This document shows, piece after piece, positions 40,901 through 55,900 of a DNA stretch of 64,000 bases. Below the pieces are notes generated by a model, which made no database searches, was not told the DNA's origin, and was given only the letters and a program-made list of their open reading frames with translations. Within the stretch, counting starts at the first letter, position 1; each line of letters starts with the position of its first letter. The translations under genes and the position numbers were made by a program. The DNA comes from Lycorma delicatula (Eukaryota > Arthropoda > Insecta > Hemiptera > Fulgoridae). Location: positions 74,611,689 to 74,675,688 of the forward strand of contig NC_134455.1 of the NCBI RefSeq assembly GCF_047948215.1. Direction: 5' to 3'.

Positions 40901-43900
40901 ACACTTCTTCCACTCAATTCTTCTGAATAGAATTCTAGTTAAGATTTTTGATGCATGACTAGTTAAACTAATTGTTCTGTATTCTTCACATTTATCTGCC
41001 CCTGCTTTCTTTGGTATCATGACTATAACACTTTTTTTGAAGTCTGACGGAACTTCCTCCTTTTCATAAATATTACACACCATCTTGTATAATCTATCAA
41101 TCGCTTCCTCACCTGCACTGCACAGTAATTCTACAGGTATTCCGTCTATTCCAGGAGCCTTTCTGCCATTTAAATCTTTTAATGCTCTCTTAAATTCAGA
41201 TCTCAGTATTGTTTCTCCCATTTCATCCTCCTCAACTTCCTCTTCTTCCTCTATAACACCATTTTCTAATTCATTTCCTCCGTATAACTCTTCAATATAT
41301 TCCACCCATCTATCGACTTTACCTTTCGTATTATATATTGGTGTACCATCTTTGTTTAACACATTATTAGATTTTAATTTATGTACCCCAAAATTTTCCT
41401 TAACTTTCCTGTATGCTCCGTCTATTTTACCAATGTTCATTTCTCTTTCCACTTCTGAATACTTTTCTTTAATCCACTCTTCTTTCGCCAGTTTGCACTT
41501 CCTGTTTATAGCATTTCTTAATTGCCGATAGTTCCTTTTACTTTCTTCATCACTAGCATTCTTATATTTTCTACGTTCATCCATCAGCTGCAATATATCG
41601 TCTGAAACCCAAGGTTTTCTACCAGTTCTCTTTATTCCGCCTAAGTTCGCTTCTGCTGATTTAAGAATTTCCTTTTTAACATTCTCCCATTCTTCTTCTA
41701 CATTTTCTACCTTATCTTTTTTACTCAGACCTCTTGCGATGTCCTCAAAAGTCTTCTTTACCTCCTCTTCCTCAAGCTTCTCTAAATTCCACCGATTCAT
41801 CTGACACCTTTTCTTCAGGTTTTTAAACCCCAATTTACATTTCATTATCACCAAATTATGGTCGCTATCAATGTCTGCTCCAGGGTAAGTTTTGCAGTCA
41901 ACGAGTTGATTCCTAAATCTTTGCTTAACCATGATATAATCTATCATGGCATAGTATACCTTGCAGTATTGGCTGGCTTTTTCAAAGTGTATATTCTTCT
42001 ATTATGATTTTTAAATTGGTTGTTGGCAATTACTAAATTATACTTTGTGCAAAACTCTATAAGTCTGTCCCCTCTTTCATTCCTTTTGCCCAGCCCGTAT
42101 TCACCTACTATATTTCCGTCCTTGCCCTTTCCAATGGTTGCATTCCAATCTCCAACTATTATTAAATTTTCATCTCCTTTTACGTGTTTAATTGCTTCAT
42201 CAATCTCTTCGTATACACACTCTACCTCATCATCATCATGGGCGCTTGTAGGCATATAGACGTTAACAATCGTTGTCGGTTTAGGTTTTGATTTTATCCT
42301 TATTACAATGATTCTATTGCTATGCGTTTTGAAATATTCTACTCTCTTCCCTATCTTCTTGTTCATTATGAAACCTACTCCTGCCTGCCCATTATTTGAA
42401 GCTGAGTTTATTATTCTAAAATCACCTGACCAAAAGTCGCCTTCCTCTTCCCACCGAACCTCACTAATTCCTACTACATCCACATTTATCCTATCCATTT
42501 CTCTTTTTAAATTTTCCAGCCTACAAACTTTTTTTAAACTTCTAACATTCCACGCTCTGACTCGTAGAATGTTATTTTTTAATTTTCTGGTGACCCCCTC
42601 CTTAGTAGTCCCCACCCGGAGATCCGAACGGGGGACTAGTTTACCTCCGGAATATTTTACCAAGGAAGGCGCCTCCATCATTGCTATATGAAAATGCAGA
42701 TAGCCACATTTTCTTGGAAAAAAGCAGCTGCAGTTTTCCATTACTTTCAGCTGCGCAGTACTCAGAGGACTGAGTGACGTTGATATGGCCGTTTAAGTCG
42801 TCCTGACTCACGCCCCTAACAACTACTGAAAGAGCTGCTGCCCTCTTTCAGAAATCATTCCTTAGTCTGGCTCTCAACAGATACCTCTCCGATATGGTTG
42901 CACCTTCGGTCCAGCTACTCTGTATCACTGAGTACTCAAGCCCCCTCACCAACGGCAAGGTCTCATGATTCATAGAGGAGGAAAAAGAAATTATAAAAAT
43001 AATTTAAAAATTTAGAATGTGTATGCTGTTTCAGTCATTGAACTATAACAGTCTATTGATAGATAAAAAAAGCATTCCTTTGGTGCTGTATTTGAATATA
43101 CTTTTAAATATACCAAAAGATTATAACAGCATAATGGTTCACTTTGCTTCACTGACTTAGATAGTAAACATATATCTTTATAGTTTTAGAATTTTGTTAT
43201 AAATATATTTTTAATTTTTTTGTTATAAATATAATATTGTAATGAATTTATTATAAATATATATATATATATATTTTTAAAATAAATTTAAAACATAATA
43301 AAACATTTTGAAGAAACTGAGCTCTCTTTGAAAGTACTTAATGAAGATTAAAAACAAAATTCATTAGTAATAAAATTATTGTATTTATTCAGTGAATTGA
43401 TGTTTTGAAGAAAGTGCAATTTAACCATAGTAGAAAATCATATCATAATCTGATTGTTTAAATAAATTATTTAATAACATAAAACATAATTATTTGTTTA
43501 CCTAGGTAAACATATACAAATTAATTTTCTTGTATTATTTGTTTTTCAGACATGTTGCAAGATGCAGTCTTCCTTGCCCTTGTCAGAGATTATTATGCTG
43601 TCCAGAGAGTTGGCTCTTCTCTTATGCACATTGCTGTGGGCCTGAATCAATCCATCCTGTGCCTGTCCAGAAGGTAGGTGTGCATGTTGACGGCTTATAT
43701 TTCATATATTCTTTTGCTGGATTGTGAGTTCTTCTTTTGGTAGTTATTTGTAGGAGGGAGTTGAAAATTCCCATCTCATTTTCTATTTAAGCCATTCCTT
43801 TTACCTGTCTCCATTATAGACAGTTTTGCTGTCAATATGTCCAATGGTCCATCCTTTTATTTTCCTTTTAGATATATTTTTAGTCTCTCCTACCTTGGTT

Positions 43901-46900
43901 TACAGTGCAATATAAGAAATTTTAGTGAATCCATTCTTTGGGAATGATTAAATCAAAATAATTGAGTCTTATCAGAGTATTAATAAACTGTTCATATATT
44001 TAAGTTATAGTAAAGCTGCAATATCCAAAGCCAAATTTAAAAAAAATTATAGATGCCCACGTTAATAAATTATTTTTCCCATTATGTAAAATATATTTGA
44101 TAGGCCTATTATTGAATTGAATTCCCAGTAAAGACTTAAATAAAATTGAATTTTATTGGAAAGCTGTAACAGAAAGTTGTGCTGGTAAGTTGAATTTAAC
44201 TAGGATAGAATTAAATAGAATTTAATTTATTTACAGTGTTTATCTTTATATTACAGGAAATGAGTCAATGAAAAGTTTTTGTAACACTAACCCAGTAAAA
44301 TTTCTAGGATGTCTTTAATGCAATGTTTCCTAATTCTAGGGTCTGTGTTTGCATAAGAAATGAAATGACTGTTATTGTAAACTATCAGTTATAATTTTTG
44401 AAATTTTTTTCTTGTTATGAATTAATTCTTTTCAACACTTTTAAGAGAAATTCAGCTGTTATAATTAAAGCTGTTAAGGCTATATAATAAAATTGATTCT
44501 TACATTTTTACACTGTTATTTACGTATTGGTTTAGCCATTAATTTTATTTATATTGAACTGTTGAAGAGTCAGTTGGGTGTATAAGTAGAAATATTAAAT
44601 GTAATTGGAAAAAAAAAATATTTTTAATCATCCAGTTATTTACAACTTCAATCTTACAAATGTTACTGGTCTGCACAAGAAGTTGTTATTTTAAAGATAG
44701 CCTTTTTAATGAATATCAGTGTGAGTAATATGCTCAAATCTGTCTTCTGAAGAATTAATCAGTATAGAGTAACCCACCTACGTGTTGGAAATTGAATTTA
44801 CTGTTATTTATTAACAGTAAATTTATTTATTAACATGTTTAGTATTTTATTGCTTACGTTATATAAGTAAGTAATGAATATTATCTATAATTTTTAAAAT
44901 TCCCATGGTCCTCTGGATTTTTTTAATAATTAATTGGTTTTATATTCTTAATGGGTCAAAACAACCATAAAATGTATGTATTCAATCTGTTAATGGATAT
45001 AAAGAATGCAAGTATGTCAGTGTACTAATAATATTATTTATTAATTATTAATAATAATAATAGTATTTATTATTTATTCATGTTCTATATTTTTGTATTT
45101 TCCCAGTATCATCTTTATCATAGTGAATAGTTTTTTTGCATTGATATTAAAGATAAATATTTTAAAAACAATCATTTGCTTATGGTGGGTTAGGCGACAG
45201 ATTTTTGTCAGCAAAATCATTATTTGGTATTATTAAAGTTTTTGATAAAATAAGGTGACTTCTTTTTTGTTTCTTTTTTCTAATGAGTTAATATTTTACA
45301 TAAGTTTTAGATTGATAATTGTTACAAATTTTAAAGAAACAAATTTTATATTAAATAGTTTTTGAAATTTGTAATTTTTCCACGTGAAAGTGTTTCATGA
45401 ATGTAAAAATTTATGTAAAATCCATTCTTCCATTTTTTTTTCTATTAATATCCAATTCTATTTCAACATTTGACAAATATGTATTGTAATATTGTATATA
45501 TTAAACTGCTTTTATTTATATTTAATAAATAAATGTACAGAAATATGTAGTTGCACTAGATTGACAATAGTAATTATTGAAAAAAACAATGATAATAAAT
45601 CCAACACTCATCTTTACTTTGATGGGTTGTAAAACAATGTTAATGTTCATTACCACTGAAAAGTAGATTGCAAAATTATAAATATAACGTTGATTTTGTT
45701 TCCATAAGACTGAAGATAATTATATTCAATAAATATGACTATGTAGTAATAAAAGTAAAACATTACTCATTCAGTCATAGAAACTCATGTAAAATTTCAG
45801 CTTTTTATCAGTATTTTTGTATAAAAATCTATTGCACTTGCTATTGTGCTTTTCGTGAGTTTTCTTTAAAGTCTGTATTTCAGTTTTAAAAACATTGCTT
45901 AAAATTTATTGTATACTTTGTTTTCTTTTTTCAGGTTAGGCTCAGTGGGACTGGTAAAATGCCTGTGAATGCCAATGGAAATATTGCTATTTATGCCACA
46001 GTAGATAAATTTAAAAAATTAAAATGTAAGGAAGATCAAGAATCACAGTCTGCAAAATTAGAAGTAACAGCTGAAGAAGATATACCAATAGAGCAGTTTA
46101 ATCAGCATTCTGCAAAATCAGTAGATACTGCAAATTATGTTAACGTGGAACCACATAATGAGAAAACAAATGAAATTAATGACTCTGTTCATTCAAAGAA
46201 TACAGAAAAAGGTTCTATTGCATTAGAAAAAACTGAAAATGGTAATGAGTTGAATTATACTAACCTTGAATTTGCTCATTCACTTCAATATTATGAAAAT
46301 GCAAAAGATCTTTTGCAGAAAACTGGTTTAACAGAAAGTGATATTATTATTGATAAATTCTGCAGCAAGTGTGGCCATACTTCTAATACAAACCAGATAA
46401 ATAATGGATCGGTTCCAGGTGAAGACTACCTTCTGATGGAACCAGCAATATCCGAAGTCAATTCTTGCTTACATTTGAAATTGGTTAAACCAGATGAAGA
46501 GGAAAGTGTGAATAATAAAAAATGTGATGTTAATCATAGAACTACTAATTTAGCAGAAAAGTGTTCAAGTGCACCTAGTCTTGCTGGTGCTAAACTGGAA
46601 CAATGGCAAAAACAATCATCCTCAGAATTTGTAAGAATTCCTGGAGGCACTCCAATGAGATTAAATCAGTCATTATCGGCTGCATCAAGTCCATATTTAA
46701 AAAGACATATTATGTCTTGTTGTCCTAGAGAGGGTTCATACCACTTTAGAAGAAGATCTACATCTGTTGAATCTTCCAGACAGTCCGAAAGTACTGAAAA
46801 TGATAAATCAGTTGTATATTCTTCTCAGTCAGTTTACGAAACTGAAACATCTCATTGTTCAGAAAATTCTGTTAATTCTCAACCAATTGAACTGCAAATA

Positions 46901-49900
46901 GTTGAAGATGTACCCCGAGTAGATGTTCCTACATGTATTGCAAATAATAAAAAATCAGATTTACAAAAGACTGTTCGTGTGAATAACACAGAAGTATCAG
47001 ATGCACAGGATAGTTTAAGTTCAATTGTAAATATTAGAAGATCTTCTAGTGTTCCTTGTAAATCTGGTAATCGTGATTCCTCCAGTTCAAATGATTCAGG
47101 TGTATCAACAGGGTCTCTGAATCATCGAGGCACTGATTTTGCTGAATTTGAACTACCTTTATCAGGCAAAAGGCATTGTCATGAAGGTACAGACAAGAAT
47201 AACTCTAATCAATGTTTACATAATTCATTGCCAAGGAAATCAAAATCTACTGATCCTTTACAAGAATTAACCTTTCAGTTTCAAAAAGATGTGTCTCCTA
47301 AATCATCCTCTGCTGAAGCTGAAATTCCTGTTTGCCCAGTCAAAAGAAATTTATTCAAAGGTAAGCTATAGTTTTTATGAAATTATGTAATTAAGATTTT
47401 ATTAAATTAGTTTGATTTTAGTTTTAGTTTGATTTTTAATTAATGGTCTGCCCAGTGATAATGGTTTTCAATAATTTAAGACAACTATAAAAAGATAATT
47501 GCATTTTTTTGTATACAGGATAATTGTATACTTCTTGAAAGGTGGTATGTAATTAACGATTAAAAAGATTTATGCCAAAGAGGGATTCATTGTAAATCTG
47601 TGATTATTTTTTTTTACACGTGCATGAGACTTCATTAAGAAATGTTTTAGCATTGTTTTATCATTTAAGAACTGGTATTTGTGTGCGTAATTTAGTTACC
47701 TGTAACTGAATCATTCTACATAATTCTGTTTCCTTTAATAAAACTAAAGTTTTTGATCGTTAAATATAGAAATTAAACACTAGGTATTTATAATGATTTT
47801 ATATAAATGACATTTAAATCTAGGACTGTCATTCAGGTTTCTAATTATTCTACTAATATAAAAGGTTTAAGCTGTGAATTTATTTTCATTTCATGTCGTA
47901 GATAAAATAAAAATTAAGTACTATAGAATTAACATATTAACAGCTGGTTTGATTTTGCATGGCATTAGATCACTGGCAATTAAACAATATATATAAATAT
48001 TTCCTTTCATGCTAAGAGGCTAATTGCTTGTCTCATCCTCTTGCATAATAATTCTTATTCAACTTGTGAAGTTTGTGTTTTACCATATTACTGAATTAAT
48101 AATCTTAGTAAATTATAAAATTTAAAAAAGTAATACATTATAGTAATATAAGTTGCCAAATTATTTTTTAGAGGATCTTTAATTTTCTAACAATAACCTA
48201 ATGGATATCCAGGTCAATGAGACTTAAAAAACCACAAGAATCAAAGAATGACTCAGATACTCAGTATTAAAACATTATTAATAAATAGTAACACTACCCT
48301 CAAGAGCCACACTGGTCAAATAAGCTTATAAAGATCTTGGCAGACTTCTACTTAGGAGGAAAATTATTAAGAAGCTCTTAACTTTAATAACTGTGGATTT
48401 GAAGAGGAAAAAATTATTCTACTGTGAGTAAAATTTTGATGTACGGAATCCATAACGACCATAAACCCACTCTCGACCAGTTGTAATCATAATTAAATGG
48501 CCTCATCATACAGACTTTCATAAAAATTGGTAACTCCAACTCGAAGATATCAAGTAAAACTATGAAAAGATTAAATTTATTATCCCCCACTCCTGAATGA
48601 AATTAGCCAAATGCATGACCAGTGTAACATATTAATGCGACAGAATCATCTTATTAATATAAGAATGTGATTTATAGTCCAGAAATGACAAAAAGGAAAA
48701 AGAGTGTTTGCCTCACCCTTTTATGAAAATTAATAATACTAAACACCACCAGAGAGTTTCTTAACTATCTAAGGTTTGTTAAATTAAGAGAAAAAATTTA
48801 CCTCTCTGAGAAAAATTTATCCTTTGAGACCAATAAGGTTTATATCTTAAAATGTTTATAGCATTCTACGTTAGAATTCTAATATTTAAATCAATACTTA
48901 GCTTAGATTTGGTAATGACATTGCTAATACCTGTGATCGGCATGAAAACAGGTTTGATTTGAAGCCCAAGTTTGGTAGCAAACCTTTCAGTACAAAATGA
49001 AATCATCAAAGAGGAATCAAGTACGATCCTGGCTTGGATAAAATTACCTTTTTTATCTCTTACATTAACTACAGCTGTTACAAGTAAAACAGACTTGTTA
49101 GGTTCTTATTTTAAAGTACAATGTGAACTATTAGCTGAAAAAGCTTGATTCTGCTTAGCAAATTTATTTGCTGCGTCTTGCAGTGTTTTATCTAAATGAA
49201 TTAGTTAATGTATGATGCTTCTGTGAGCATTTTTTAGATTTATGATTGCTTGGGCAATCTTTGACAATATGTTGTTTACTTAAACAATTAAGACATAATT
49301 TTTCTTGAAATGCAAAGTTTTTTCTTTCGTTAACAATATAACTTAAAAACTTATCACACTGATATAATGGATGGTTGCAGGTTTTACATAATGTACACAA
49401 AATTATTAGAATTATTTACATGAAATACATTTTTACTAGAACTAGGTTTTGAATAATTATACTTTTTGCCGCTAAAACCTACATTAGATGGCTGTACCCT
49501 TTCATTACATTGAATCGTGTCAGTGGATTAAGTAGTTTACGTTACATTCTAAGGAAGAAATGAGTTGTTCTAACTTTGGAAATTCATTATTTTCCAATGT
49601 TTTATCCTAGTCTCTTAAAATATTTAAGTTTTTAGTAATTAACTGTATTATAATAAATTCTAAATAGTCAATATTTAGATTCTTCAATGCATTAATATCT
49701 GAATTAACTTGGTCAATGAACTTAGATAAATTTTCAGAATTTTCCTTTTTTAATGGTTTTAAATTAATAATTTCTAAAGCATGTTTAGCTGCTATTAGCC
49801 TTTTGTTATCATAACGAGTTTTAAATAGTTCTATTGCAGTTTCATAATTTTCAGATGTTACTGATAAATTTTTATTACGTCAAGAGCATTGCCTCTTAAG

Positions 49901-52900
49901 AAATTTGCAAGGTAAAAAATTTCTCAACATTAGAAAATTCTTCTCGGTTATGAACTAAACTATTAAAAAGATCAAAGAATTTATGCCAAGCCTTCACATC
50001 ACCATGGGCTCAATTAGTATATGTTTTAGAGAAATTGGATTAGGTTTGTTAATCACTTTAGTTGCATCAGTTACCTCTGAAATTTTGAAACGATTTTCTA
50101 ATTTTTTATGTTTTAATTTAAGTTTGTCGAAAATATTATCATATGTGTGCCTATCCTGTAGGTCTTTATCTGTTGCATCTTGATGCAGTTCGATTTCAGA
50201 TTGAACATAGAAAAATAGTATTTTATATTCTAACAGTTTATCAAACTTAATGATAAATAGATTGTAATCGCCTGAATTAAGATCAAAGTTTTTCAATGAA
50301 TGTTTTTAAATTGGCTATACTATTCTTCATAATTCCTCTTTTTTTAATTAAATCCTTGAATTCCATTTTTATTGAAATCAGACACAAAATAATACTAAAT
50401 TAGAATGAAATAAAGTTATTATAAAATAAGGTTAAAGATAATGTCATATACAATAATATTGTTAAAGTATAGCCTGTGCATAAAGTTGAATGAACTGGAT
50501 TGGTTGTAAATATGATACGATAGTTGCTAATATATGCGTTTGCAGCTCAGCGAACAATAGAAAGATTGCCTGAGATATTTGTGTACATGTTTTGTACAGC
50601 GCAACAAAAAACGAACCTTGCCCAAGCCTTTATCAAGGGTTTAATATAGCATTTATGCTATAAGATCTTTATAGCTGCTTGTCCACTGTGAATGCTTATA
50701 GTTAAAAATTTAACTGTGTTATAAACCATTGAAATATTTAACTATTGAAATATTCACAAACTTGAATGTTTCACTAATGTTAATTTTTTAATTGCACTTT
50801 TAACATACACCTTAATTTTTTGATACACTTTTTATAAATAAATTATAAATACTGTGTTGTTGACTTGGTTTGACCTTATCGAAACCAAGTCGAGCCATGT
50901 AGAGCGGCTAAGTCTGTGTCGTTGATTCGGTAGGTACGGTGACTTGACCATCTGGTTCTTGAATGTGGAGACAAATGACCAAAAAACATGTGTTGAATCC
51001 AGTGTTAACTGTCCAGCCCTATCCGCTTGATTTATCCGGCTATCCGCTTGACTTATCCAGCAACTTAACCATATGGCTCGGGGACCTATGAAACGAACCT
51101 ATATAACTATGAAGGACCTATGAAACGTATGGTAGATTTTAGAGCGAGGTTAGACTGTATTTTCATAGATGATGAATGAAGACAACACCTTGTAGCTTGT
51201 TGAATAATAGTTTAATGAATTGTCATCTTGATAGTTAATGAAATGAATTGTAACATAACGTATGACTTGACATAAAAATAAAAAAATATAAAATTAAATA
51301 AAACATTAAAGCTAACGTTCATCCGAACAAAGAATGGAGTCCATCTGGACTAAGAGTATAATGTGACTGCCTTGGACCAGATTTGAGCGCCAAATGCTAG
51401 TAACTATGAGGAATACTAAATGTCCATCCGGACAAAATGAAAAATGCGACCACACTGTGCGGGATTCTAATGTAGAATGCTGATAACAGCTTAACTTTCC
51501 GGTGAGCGCTAGCTGGGTGCTAGCGCTCACCGGATGGTGAGCTAGCACCCAGCTAGATCGCAGTACCAGATGGCTTGACATGGAACAGAGCAGTGTTTAT
51601 AATAACTACTGGTTTTAAAAAAAATTTATTTTAAATATTACTAAAAAAAAATTTATTTTATGTATTATAAACTTTTAATTTTGGTTGAATTTAATTTTGA
51701 GGTGATGTATTTGCATTGTTTTTTTCAGCTTGTTTGTGTTGAAATGTAATTTATATTTTTAATGTTGGGTTTAATGAATTTTTTGTGTGCTCTGTTAGGT
51801 TGTACAAGTCCTGATAGAGCAATGCTTTGTCCTGGACTGATGGACTCACGAAGTAATAGCAGTGGAACTTCAGATATGTCAGATTATTGTGAAACACTTT
51901 CCCTTTCTTCATACTGTTCAGATACAACAGACTGTCTTCGGTTAGTATCAGAGATTTTTGGTCCATGAGTTCATTTATAGAATGTTTCATATTCTAATTA
52001 ATTTTATACTTTAGATTTAAGTACTAAAATTTATAAACATTAAAAAGAACATAAAAATGTTAAAAACATTATTGTACTTGGTGTGTATGTAATTATTAGA
52101 AAGATTACCCCAGACTTTGACAAATTTACTATCACCTTATAGTTACATATGGAAAGCTTTTAACAAGATTTTGTTTTGCAGAATATTCCTGTAACAAATT
52201 AAATTCTTATAATAAAAATTTTAAATTTACGTTTGAAATAGATAGTAATAGAATATTATTAAATGTTTTAGGTGTCAATATTGAAATAAGGACAACCAGG
52301 TAGAAACATCATTATGTAGAAAACCTACATCTAACAATATAACAGTTCATAAAAAAATCAAATCATCCTTGGTGTCATAAAATTAACATTTATACAAATA
52401 AGATAATAGAGCAATTAAATACACAATAATAATAAAGAAAAGTTAAATAATAAATAAACATTGTATACAGCAATTAAAAATGGATATGATACTTTTTTAG
52501 TTACTATCAAAATACAATAATAAAACAACTACCTTAGAATCAGTACATAATAAGACACAAAAGAATGAAAAATGTATATATTTATATAAATATTTTTATA
52601 TACTAATAATATATTGAAAACCTTACTAAAACTTGCATTAAAGAATTATTTAAATCAGTATACAAACCTAATAACCACATAATAAAATATTTAAAATCCA
52701 ATAATAAAATAAATATTAAAAAAACCAATCTGTGTGGAATTTATAAAATTAAATTAATGATTTTGATGTTATTTATGTACGAAAAACAAATAGATCCTTT
52801 AATAGAACTAAATTTCTTGAACATTGGAGAAATTACAAAAATAATAAAGTATGTTTATCTAATATGGCGGACTATCTAATAAACATTCTATTTCTGATAT

Positions 52901-55900
52901 TAACACAAATTTAGAAATATTAGAAGTTAATAAAGATGGCATAAAATTAATTACATTAGAAAAATATAATTTTTTACTGAACAGCAAAATTTACATGTAC
53001 ACTTTTTATATTATTCAAAATTTCAAAATAAAATAAAATTAAAAGAATATGTTTTAATGTAATAGATATCGAATTTAATATTCATGATGCAGAATACTGT
53101 GAAAACTAGTTATTAGAAATTAATATGGTAAGAGTTTAACTTATCACTCTTACTGAAGTGTTACCTACAATCCTTTTCTTTTCTTTTCAAAACCTCTAAT
53201 CTAGGAGTTTTTATTCAGGAATTGAAATTAAAATTTCAATTCTACCTTACTTACTGTAATGTAAAAAAAGCCTTTTTATTGTTATGTATTTACTTAAATT
53301 CTTCTTTACCAGCAAGTTTACAATTTTTTTTTTTTAATTTTAGATTAAGTCATCCTGCTGTTACTACCTTAAGACCAAGATCAGGCAAAGAGTATCAAAA
53401 AATTGATCGTTTTATTTTGGAAAGTGAGATGAAGGTATTTATACTTATTTATTTATTATTCTTTTCATCAGGCAGTGTTATGGTTTCTCTCCTCTGTAGT
53501 TTGTAATTTCTTATCAATAGTAATCATTTAGTTTTCCTGTGTCTTTTATTCTACCAGTTTGAACTCAAACATAGAATTCCTTTAATATATACTGGGTGGA
53601 GCAGAAAAAATTAACATAAAAATCACACCATGCTGAAATCTGTCTAGGTGGGAGATAAACACATATAGCTTAGTAATGCTTTTGCATTAGTAAAGTCATG
53701 CTTTTGCAGTGAAAAAGCATTTTGCAAACAGACTGTTCCGTTACATAATGCAGTGAGTTTTTCAACAACATTTTGGCATTAGAAGGAATGGACATTTTGA
53801 TCTTTCTTTATTGAATTGGGTCAGAAATATTAAATATCAAGATTACTGAATTGGATCAGACAATTCAGGTCTGACACATGCATTGTCAACAAGAAGCCAC
53901 CTGCTCATCCTTGAACTGTGCGAACTCCAGAAAATGTACAGAGAGTGGCGGAAGCATTTCAGCATAGTACTCAGCATTCCACCCATTGCCATTCAACTGC
54001 CTTACATTTAACTTGTAGAACTGCTGCATAGAACTTACTGAGGATTTAATGTTCCATTCCTGTAAAATGCAAGTAGTGCAACGACTCTGTCAACATGATT
54101 TGAATCATCGAAGTGACTTTTGGAGGCATCTTCTGCAAATAATCAAATTGCAATTGCTGAATCACCTGCTAATATCTGATGAAGAACATTTTCATCTAAA
54201 TGGATACGTTAACAATCAGAACTTCAGATATTGGGCTGCAGAGAATCTGTGCATGTTATATGAGAAGCCACTGCACAGTGAAAAAGTTGCAAACGGGTCA
54301 TTCCACATAAAATCAACGAAAATAAATGCACTTCTCAGATTCATGTCCAGTAATTCAAATAAAATTTACGTTTTTGACTCTACCCATGAAATGATGCAAA
54401 AAAATATTTTTTCAGATTTTTCAGTCACTCAGTTTTTTGTGTAGAACCCGTAAAAAAGTAAAAAAATTGCAAAAAGCAAGGTTTGGGTAATTACAAAAGA
54501 ATACATTTCTCAGCTCCTATAAGAAATAGAGAGTTCAATTTTGTGTCATTTTGAAGTGCTTGGAATGGACTTTCATATGATATGTCACTTGACAAGGTTT
54601 TGTGACAAGTAGTTCAAGGTCACCGAAAACATTATTTGACTTTGAATATATCCAAAAGTGTATTTTTTTTTATATTTGAAAAAAATATATTTTTTGCTTT
54701 CTAATACATTATACTTGTGATAAACATTTCATAATGGGATTGCAATGGGATCATGTTAAAAAATAATTTTGTAATAATTAGGTACTGCAGAATATTCTAA
54801 TTGTTCCCTGTATGCGGCAGTTGCTAATTGAGATTCATTCAACAAAACCCTCCGCTTCCAGTTTTTCAGACTGGGTCACTTGATGAGGCAGAAGAGTAGC
54901 ATGTCATGACGTGCACTCCTAGTGCCAGCAAAAGAATGTACATGTTTCATTCTGTTGAGACAAATAAAGTAATATTCAATCTGGATCATCTCTTGGAACA
55001 GAAGGTTCAGTGGTGTACTCTCCAAGAGGATTGATCATATCTATAAAGTTATGCAAAAAAAATTTTTTTTCAGATTTTTCAGTCATTCTTTGTTAACTGA
55101 ACTTGCCTTTCTCTACTGGTTTGGAGTTTTATGAATAATTCATCACAGCCTTGGACCAGAATACAGTGATCAGCATGAAACCATCAACTTCTACACCTTC
55201 AAATAAAATGTACTGTTGCAACCCATTTGAAAAGTCAAGTCATAATTCTGTAAGAAAAACCTGAGAAGTGTAAGCAAGAACTTGGTGCAAACATTTACTT
55301 TTCTTAAACAAGGTTACAAAATTTATGATATTTGTCACAAATAGTTAGAAGCATCAACTAAAAATAATGCTGAAGAATCTACTTCTGATGAAGAATTTCA
55401 ACAATTAGATTCTTTGTATTCCCCATATTAAGATGAAGCTGTAAAATGCTGTGAACAAAAGTTTGATTGTTTTAAATGAATTACCTATTCCGTTAAAACA
55501 ACTATGTGAGAGAAAATACCCTCAGGAAAAGCTTAAGAAAGCAGTAGTGTTCAAAAGTAAAATATTGAACAGGATGCTATTCTTCTCTCCTCCGACCATG
55601 AAATTATCAACTATTGAAGGAAAATATAATACTACAGATGATAAGAACATCAAAATGCAAATATTGATAACGCTTCCTAAAAGCTGGACTTTAAAAGACA
55701 TTCAAGTATGAATTTGGAGACTACACTGCAAGGAAAGCTAAAAGCCTAGTTAAAGAAAAAAATATCATTTCATATCCTGATCCTAAACCTGGTAAAACTT
55801 TAGATTTTGAAGCAACAGAAAAAGTAACTGATCTGTATGAGAGTGAGGAAATGTCCGGAAAAAAAAGATTTTATTTCTCTTAAGATAAATGGAAGATGAG

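Noticed and set aside
41085..41531. 148-codon + strand ORF rich in Ser, with neighbours at 42020 and 42308
   Set aside because: Antisense shadow of the LINE endonuclease/RT, which has clear motifs on the - strand.
45959..45961. ATG as the start of a separate 470-residue gene
   Set aside because: The frame is open upstream to a good acceptor (45934) and joins the previous Dok-7 exon in phase, so the ATG is internal.
51312..51581. 89-codon - strand ORF
   Set aside because: Falls in the repeat-dense block with palindromes; no domain seen.
51751..51990. 79-codon - strand ORF
   Set aside because: Antisense of the conserved Dok-7 exon at 51799-51940.
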